64,000 nucleotides of DNA from Bryopsis sp. KO-2023 (lineage: Eukaryota; Chlorophyta; Ulvophyceae; Bryopsidales; Bryopsidaceae): contig BSYQ01000006.1 in the NCBI GenBank assembly GCA_030272585.1, positions 191,001 through 255,000 of the forward strand, given 5' to 3'. The notes below the pieces were generated by a model. It searched no databases and was not told the origin of the DNA. It saw only the letters and a list, made by a program, of their open reading frames with translations. The position numbers were made by a program, and so were the translations under genes. Of this stretch, positions 58,605-64,000 are shown one piece after another; the first letter of the stretch is position 1; each line of letters starts with the position of its first letter.

Positions 58605-61600
58605 CTATTCTCTTCCTTTCTGCAACTCTTTTCTTTCTTTCTCTTTAAATGCGCGAAGTATATCTGGTGCGTTAACCAGATTAGCTTCAGGTTCCCAAGT
58701 AGCGTCAAGTAGATCGTATCCTTTCCACAGCACTAGGTATTCGCGATTGCGTTTACCTCTAGCCCTTAGGATATTTTCGACCTCATACTCTACTTCGCTA
58801 CCAATCAACTCTCCTTCTGGAGGTTGTATCTGCCTGCTGTTATCACTCGAGGCGTGATAACGCTTGAACTTAGAAACATGAAACACTGGGTGAATGAGCC
58901 ATGTTTCCGGAAGTTGAACTTTGTAAGCCACCTTTGATATTTTCTCCACAATTTCAAAGGGACCCACAAATCGACGGCGCAGTTTGGGACTCACTTTGTT
59001 CAAAGCAGCCAACGGAATAAAACGGCTTTTTATCAGGACTTTATCCCCTTTCTCAAAAGCAATATCTTTCCTCTTTTTGTTTGCACTCACACACATTCTG
59101 TGTTGTGCTCTAGAGTAATATGCTTTTGCGGTATCTAAGTCCTGTGCCATCCGTGCTACCATAGTCTTAACTGCTTCCACCTGAAATTGCGTTGCCGTCC
59201 CACCAATGTTTGGTGTTTCTGGATGGTACCCATACATCAAGTATGCAGGTGCGAACCCTGTACTCGCATTCACTGCATTGTTTGCTGCAAACTCTGCTGT
59301 AGGTAAATACTCAACCCACTTATGGGGATACCTCTCAGCATATGGCCTCAGGAAATTTTCCAGAGTACGTATGGTAACCTCACTCTGCCCATCCGTTTGA
59401 GGGTGGTAAGCTGTACTCATACGAATCTCGGTACCCAGAGCTTTAAAAAGCGTCTGCCAGAACTTGCTGGTAAAGCGAGGGTCTCTATCAGACACAATCA
59501 CTTTAGGTAGGCCATGGTTGCGGTAAACATGTTCGATAAAAAGTTGGGCGTATCCTGCAGCGGTAATTTCTTTCGCACATGGGGCGAAATGCACAAACTT
59601 GGTAAGTCTATCGACAAAGACAGCTACAGCACTAAACCCATTGGATGCTGGTAGATCTGTCACCAAGTCAGTGGTAATCTGCTCCCACTTCCGCTCAGGT
59701 ATTGGCAGGGGTTGAAGTAAGCCCATAGGCTTCTGTGTGTCAGCCTTTATTTGTTGGCACACAGGGCATTCGCGCACAAATGCCTTCAACTCATTCATCC
59801 ACCCCTTCCACCAATATCGCCGCGCTAGGATTTCTCCTGTTCGCGCTGGTCCTGTATGGCCTGCTGAAGGTGTCTCATGGCACTCCTTCATAATCTTATT
59901 GCGCTGGCCTTTAGGAACCACCACTTTCTCGACTAATCCTCTCTTTGGGACCGTCCAGAGTATTCCCTCTCTGAGGAAATATCCCTCAACTTCCTCGCCA
60001 CTCTCAAGCTTCCGCAATATCTTCACCAAGGAGTTATCAGCTTGGAGGGCTTGTTTCCACTCGTCTTGGCTTGCTTGATGCACGTGCCAAGTGGAAATGT
60101 TCATCGCAGTTTCCACGGGCTTAGGAACACTGCGGGAGAGAGCATCTGCTAACACATTAGCCTTGCCTTTGATATAGGAGATCTTGGGGTTGATCGAAGT
60201 CAGGTACCCCGCCTCAAGCCATCTTGCTTGGGTTCTAGAAAGGTTCCTCTGCGACAGAATATGCGTCAGAGGTTGGTGGTCAGTGAACACTGTTACTCCA
60301 CCCGCACAACCTTCTAGATAATGTCTCCACTGCACCATCGCATAACATATTGCACACAACTCTTTGTCGTATGGTGCATAGTTAAGCTCGGCAGGCTTGA
60401 ATCTACGTGAGAGGTAAGCTATTGGCTGTAGCCCCTCTCCGTGATCCTGTGTTAACACGGCACCGATGGCCTCATTCGACGCATCAGTGATCACAGTGTA
60501 AGGCAGTGACGCATCTGGAAAAATAAGGACGGGAGCTTGACTTAAACGCTTTTTCAGTTCATTGAATGCGCCACGCTCAACCTGTCCCCATCTCCAGGGA
60601 TGGTCTTTTTTCACTAAGTCATGGAGTGGTCCAGCAACATGTGCAAACTGGGGAATGAATTTCCTGTAGTATGAAACCATTCCAAGGAAACTACGTACAT
60701 CACTAACACTCTGTAGTTCCTTCCACTCCTTCACTGCCTTCACTTTTTGTTCCTGTGGTTTTAACCCACTTCCGCTAATGCGGTAGCCAAGATAGTCTAC
60801 TGTTGCGACAGCCAGCTCACTTTTACTTGCCTTAGCAAAAAGCTGATATTCTGCTAGTCGCGACAGGACTTTCTCTAAGTGTTCGGCATGCTGTTCCATG
60901 TTTTCAGAGAAGATGAGTATGTCATCAATAAAGACAACAACAAAATCATCTAAAAACTCTGCGAGTAGGTCTTGCACTAGAGTTTGGAATTGCGCTGGGC
61001 AATTGGTTAGCCCAAAAGGCGCTACCAAAAACTCAAAGTGACCGTATCTCGTGCGGAACGCTGTTTTATCTGTATCAGATGGCCTTACTGGAAATTGCCA
61101 GTAGCCTGATCGCAGATCTAACTTCGAGAACACTTTGGCTTTGAACACTCTATCCATCAATTCTTCTGGCAGGGGTAAAGGATATCGGTTTTTCACCGTC
61201 ACCTTATTGATCCACCTGTAATCCACACACATCCTTAAGCCTCCATCCTTTTTCGGTACAAACAGGATTGGCGCGCCCCAAGGGGACTCGGATGGTTTGA
61301 TTTTCTTCTGTTCCAGAAGGTAGTCCACTTGTGCTTTCACTTCATCCAGCTCTGCTGGTGAAAGCTTGTATATTGGACGATGGATAGGTGTTGGATCCTC
61401 CAGGTCTATCTTAAACTCATGACCTTTTCTCTTCGGAGGGATCCCTGGGGGTAAATCACGAGGGAACACACCACGGTGTGTTTCTACCACCTTTTTAATT
61501 TCGGCAGGGGTGTCTGAACGAATAAGTTTGCCAATCTCATCCTCAGTGTTGAATGGCTGTGTTCGCTCTATTGCGTCAGGCAATTCATGTTGGCCTAAAG

Positions 61601-62621
61601 CTTTCTCTTCAGACTCTTGCACTACAACCATGAATGCTGTCTCTGTTTTGAGATGACGCATCATTCTCTTAGCTGAACACTCAGTCACTGGCACTTCTTG
61701 CAGTATCGACTGTACTTTTCGTTCAGGTTCAATACTCTCTTGGGTTGGATGACGCAACGGGAGATGAAACACTTGGCTGTTTTTGCAAACTGAAATCTCA
61801 TTCTGCTGAAAGTCTATGCGGGGGTTTTCTTTCTGCAACCAAGGCATGCCCAATATTAGGTCATAACCAAGGTCTGGGAACAGATCCGCTTTCATTTTGC
61901 ACTTCAGCCCTCCTATCTTTACTCGGAGGTTGTTACAGCTGCCAGCCAGTTCTTTAATATCTCCGTTTGCCAACATTGCTCTCTTTGAGCTTGGTGTAAT
62001 CGACAACCCGAGATCACGCGCTACCTTATCATTGATATAGTTTGCGGTACTTCCACAATCAATGAATGCATAAAGGTCCGTGGTCTTGATCCGTGCTTTT
62101 ACTTCGTACCCTCTCACAGGCACTTCTTGAATTTTTAACAGAGGGCATGTGTCACCCTTGGTTGACGAAGTTGATCGAACTTCTGACACATTAACTCGCT
62201 CTGTGGTAGACCGCTGGGTTGTTTCTGACCCACTATCGTCTACGTCTGCAGGCAGGGACTCCTGTAGACTACTCTGCGACTCCAATGAGCCCACAGATTC
62301 ACTAACAGAGGGAAGAGATGTAGATGACGCATGAGGCGCGTCCATCTCATCCGGTGTGCTTTCCTTCTGTTCATTTTTCCAATCGCAGTTGTCATGTGCC
62401 GATTGGGTAGATGTGGAGAGTGTCTCTGTTCTCTCTTCACGCGGTGTACTAGTCCGCGCCCCAGGTTTTCCGCTGTGAGTACTTTTAACCTTTTTCGAGG
62501 CACCTACTTTTGATCTATGCTTCCTACGCCGCCTACGAACTCTGTTTCGCTTACGACGTTTGCGTCGGCCAGGCTCAGACGAAGCAGTTTCCTGCCTGGC
62601 GGTCAGTTTAACATTTTTTTT
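58605..62621 (-). CDS. pol: Ty3/gypsy chromovirus Pol (protease, RT, RNase H, integrase, chromodomain)
   Basis: The frame is open from the Gag overlap at 62621 to the stop at 58605. The first ATG is at 62345 (1246 aa from there), 92 codons after the shift site. Those 92 codons are very basic (RRKRRKRNRVRRRRKHR). Counting from the ATG: aspartic protease FIDCGST at about 95-100 (Cys at the usual Ser/Thr); RT about 330-530 with PFGLTN and FIDD at 473-475 (Phe for the usual Tyr); RNase H about 617-740 (ITDAS, FTDHQPL); integrase HHCC H823, H830, C860, C863, catalytic D893, D953, E989, and a GPF/GPY-type module; chromodomain about 1180-1235 (YLVLWKGYDLLDATWEPE). The chromodomain places it in the chromoviruses and normally targets insertion to marked chromatin. 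No stop interrupts it, so the copy looks recent and probably functional. Confidence 0.95.
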   Translation of the reverse strand, partial: KKNVKLTARQETASSEPGRRKRRKRNRVRRRRRKHRSKVGASKKVKSTHSGKPGARTSTPREERTETLSTSTQSAHDNCDWKNEQKESTPDEMDAPHASSTSLPSVSESVGSLESQSSLQESLPADVDDSGSETTQRSTTERVNVSEVRSTSSTKGDTCPLLKIQEVPVRGYEVKARIKTTDLYAFIDCGSTANYINDKVARDLGLSITPSSKRAMLANGDIKELAGSCNNLRVKIGGLKCKMKADLFPDLGYDLILGMPWLQKENPRIDFQQNEISVCKNSQVFHLPLRHPTQESIEPERKVQSILQEVPVTECSAKRMMRHLKTETAFMVVVQESEEKALGQHELPDAIERTQPFNTEDEIGKLIRSDTPAEIKKVVETHRGVFPRDLPPGIPPKRKGHEFKIDLEDPTPIHRPIYKLSPAELDEVKAQVDYLLEQKKIKPSESPWGAPILFVPKKDGGLRMCVDYRWINKVTVKNRYPLPLPEELMDRVFKAKVFSKLDLRSGYWQFPVRPSDTDKTAFRTRYGHFEFLVAPFGLTNCPAQFQTLVQDLLAEFLDDFVVVFIDDILIFSENMEQHAEHLEKVLSRLAEYQLFAKASKSELAVATVDYLGYRISGSGLKPQEQKVKAVKEWKELQSVSDVRSFLGMVSYYRKFIPQFAHVAGPLHDLVKKDHPWRWGQVERGAFNELKKRLSQAPVLIFPDASLPYTVITDASNEAIGAVLTQDHGEGLQPIAYLSRRFKPAELNYAPYDKELCAICYAMVQWRHYLEGCAGGVTVFTDHQPLTHILSQRNLSRTQARWLEAGYLTSINPKISYIKGKANVLADALSRSVPKPVETAMNISTWHVHQASQDEWKQALQADNSLVKILRKLESGEEVEGYFLREGILWTVPKRGLVEKVVVPKGQRNKIMKECHETPSAGHTGPARTGEILARRYWWKGWMNELKAFVRECPVCQQIKADTQKPMGLLQPLPIPERKWEQITTDLVTDLPASNGFSAVAVFVDRLTKFVHFAPCAKEITAAGYAQLFIEHVYRNHGLPKVIVSDRDPRFTSKFWQTLFKALGTEIRMSTAYHPQTDGQSEVTIRTLENFLRPYAERYPHKWVEYLPTAEFAANNAVNASTGFAPAYLMYGYHPETPNIGGTATQFQVEAVKTMVARMAQDLDTAKAYYSRAQHRMCVSANKKRKDIAFEKGDKVLIKSRFIPLAALNKVSPKLRRRFVGPFEIVEKISKVAYKVQLPETWLIHPVFHVSKFKRYHASSDNSRQIQPPEGELIGSEVEYEVENILRARGKRNREYLVLWKGYDLLDATWEPEANLVNAPDILRAFKEKERKELQKGRE
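62568..62621 (-). promoter_or_regulatory. -1 ribosomal frameshift signal between gag and pol
   Basis: In the Gag frame a run of eight A (complement of 62614-62621) reads as A AAA AAA, a classical X XXY YYZ slippery heptamer, 9 nt before the gag TGA. Pol is exactly one frame back and open from this point. Fourteen nt downstream a GCCAGGC / GCCTGGC stem (7 bp, 62594-62600 with 62568-62574) can form, or alternatively a GCAG-GAAA-CTGC hairpin. The spacer is longer than the usual 5-9 nt. Confidence 0.8.
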
Positions 62622-64000
62622 ACATCGGGGAGGTTTTTCACCTCCTCCAATCTAGGACATTGCCTCACAGGATGACCCTTCTTTCCACAAAGATAACAAT
62701 GATATCCCCCTCCCCCCTGGGGGTTCTGTCTTCCCTGATTGGCTTGTCCTCTTCCACGGTTACCACCACCGCGTCCACGTCCACCACCACCACGTCCTCC
62801 TCCTCGTCCTTGTTGCTGTTGCTGCTGCTGTTGCACTCCTGCGGCAGCTTGTGGTGGTGCTTGGGCTGGTGGTGTAGGGTTCTGCTGCTGCTGACCCTGA
62901 TTCTGGCCTTTCTTCTTTCTTCCACCACGCCAGACTCCTTTCTTTTTCTGATTGGTTTGCCCTCCTTGGCCTTGTGTTCCAACTCCAAGGGCTTCCAATC
63001 GTTCGGCGGATATGATGGCAGCCTCGACATCTCGAGGTACCGTTGCAGCGACTAACTTCTGAACTTCACTCTTAAGTCCATCCACGAAGAGCAAATACTG
63101 GTGATCCTCTTCGAGGTCTGGAATCCTCAAGACTAACCGCTGAAACTCTTTAACGAACTGTTTCACGGTTCCAGTCTGCTTGAGTTTGTGGAGGTCACGC
63201 CACGCTTCATCTCGATCACTAGAGAATTCGAAAGCTGTAGCTAAGCCATCCATGAAGTCCATCCAGTCACGGAAGGGTGGTCTTTCACCTCGGTGAATTT
63301 TCAACTCTTGCATCGTTAACCAATCCGAGGCAGCCCCATAAAGGTTAGTGGCCATAATCGATTGCCACTGTGCTTCATGCACTCCGCAGGTTCTCAAGTA
63401 CCGCGTCATGAGCACTTGCCATTTACGGGCTTTTGGTTCTCCACTTCCGTTAAATGCACGAGGCATTTGCAACTTGACGGTGCTAGGCAACCACTGTCCT
63501 TGCCTAGGAGGTCCTGGCCCTGCTGGTCCAGCGCCACCTCCACCTCCACCTCCACCAGGAGGTCCACCGGGAGGTCCACCGCCTCCACCATCTCCACCGC
63601 CGCCACCACCTCCTCCGCCATCAGGCACACCTGGAATGCGGGAAGGTGGGCGGTTTCGTCTGTCGCGGTAATCATCACCGCCATCATCATCTGGGTCGTC
63701 ATCACCAGGGTCTCCAAAGTTACCTCGCATGCGAGGAACTCGACTGGGTCCACCAGTAGACTCATATGAACCAAGTGCAGCAAAGGGATTATTTTCTACC
63801 CTTGCTCCCAAAGCACTTAACCCAAGTCCCAATCTTCCCGTACGTGTGGGGATCTGCATGGGTTCTTTTCCTTTCTCTTCTCTGACCTGTGCCTTAGCAC
63901 GCTCAAGGTCAATTTGATATAATACTTCTGCTGAGGAGAGAACTCTTGGGTTAGTTCGTGTGGGTCTACGTGATCCATCGGCAGAGTCGGGTTCTGAGAT
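62603..64000 (-). CDS. gag: Gypsy Gag, N-terminus outside the window
   Basis: The frame ends at TGA 62605-62603. The first ATG in the window is at 63859 (418 codons), but the frame stays open for all 47 codons from there to the window edge, so the true start probably lies beyond 64000. A Gly/Pro-rich low-complexity segment is followed by a retrotransposon capsid region (FRDWMDFMDGLATAFEF to LEEDHQYLLFVDGL), a Gln-run and an Arg/Gly-rich stretch, and a CCHC zinc knuckle (CYLCGKKGHPVRQC). It forms the particle and packages RNA. The end overlaps Pol in the -1 frame. Confidence 0.9.
   Translation of the reverse strand: MSEPDSADGSRRPTRTNPRVLSSAEVLYQIDLERAKAQVREEKGKEPMQIPTRTGRLGLGLSALGARVENNPFAALGSYESTGGPSRVPRMRGNFGDPGDDDPDDDGGDDYRDRRNRPPSRIPGVPDGGGGGGGGGDGGGGGPPGGPPGGGGGGGGAGPAGPGPPRQGQWLPSTVKLQMPRAFNGSGEPKARKWQVLMTRYLRTCGVHEAQWQSIMATNLYGAASDWLTMQELKIHRGERPPFRDWMDFMDGLATAFEFSSDRDEAWRDLHKLKQTGTVKQFVKEFQRLVLRIPDLEEDHQYLLFVDGLKSEVQKLVAATVPRDVEAAIISAERLEALGVGTQGQGGQTNQKKKGVWRGGRKKKGQNQGQQQQNPTPPAQAPPQAAAGVQQQQQQQQGRGGGRGGGGRGRGGGNRGRGQANQGRQNPQGGGGYHCYLCGKKGHPVRQCPRLEEVKNLPDVKKMLN

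Larger units (their letters stand above)
58605..64000 (-). mobile_element. Ty3/gypsy chromovirus, 5' part beyond the window
   Basis: Gag and Pol as annotated separately. The 5' LTR, PBS and gag start lie outside. The 3' boundary is unresolved: about 58150-58594 or beyond 56339. Both ORFs are uninterrupted. Confidence 0.9.

Noticed and set aside
1..64000. rRNA, tRNA or CRISPR loci
   Set aside because: No cloverleaf, rRNA core or regularly spaced repeat array was seen by reading; a tRNAscan or Infernal run would be decisive.

Overview
The window is nuclear DNA of an intron-rich eukaryote. GT-AG introns interrupt most genes, intergenic AT-rich tracts are long, and there is a DNAJC2/zuotin gene, a chromodomain Ty3/gypsy retrotransposon, a pogo/Tigger-type DNA element and a plant/algal-type thiol methyltransferase relic. 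A unicellular alga or related protist (for example a stramenopile or alveolate) is my best guess. The sequence alone does not fix the species. I saw no rRNA, tRNA or CRISPR.

Region 1 (1-19.6 kb) holds three minus-strand copies of a secreted, Ala-rich, Cys-containing protein (family A: A1, A2, A3) and two minus-strand copies of a secreted Lys/Pro/Val-rich and Gly-rich protein (family B: B1, B2). The order B1-A2-B2-A3 looks like a duplicated B-A unit. A single-exon type I membrane protein and a seven-helix membrane protein, neither recognised, lie between A1 and B1. A fourth copy, A4, lies inverted at 40.2-41.4 kb and shares flanks with A1. All four A copies have the same four-exon structure and a shared upstream element, a 17-bp near-palindrome in A1 and A4.

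Region 2 (20-41 kb) holds a 12-exon zuotin/DNAJC2 co-chaperone (J domain plus two SANT domains, 638 aa) and a 12-exon, 1569-aa surface protein on the minus strand. The latter has a signal peptide, Pmp-like GGA[ILV] beta-helix repeats, a Cys-rich segment and about seven membrane helices. It is head to head with A4 across 373 bp.

Region 3 (42-53 kb) is the most unusual part. A pogo/Tigger-like non-autonomous element (42270-42777) is followed by a complete 8-kb LTR retrotransposon (43179-51170). The latter has 254/255-bp LTRs, a PBS, a PPT and a 5-bp CCTTC target-site duplication, but no recognisable gag or pol. It is inserted in the last coding exon of a minus-strand thiol/thiocyanate methyltransferase gene. 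Exons of that gene lie at 51171-53086 and its last codons at 43153-43173, on the far side of the element. The methyltransferase also carries an in-frame TAG where the family has Trp.

Region 4 (53.9-64 kb) holds an acidic orphan protein on the plus strand, then on the minus strand a 604-aa coiled-coil/zinc-finger-like ORF, and a chromovirus whose pol is intact and whose gag runs off the window edge. Gag and Pol overlap at an A AAA AAA slippery site followed by a potential stem-loop, indicating -1 frameshifting.
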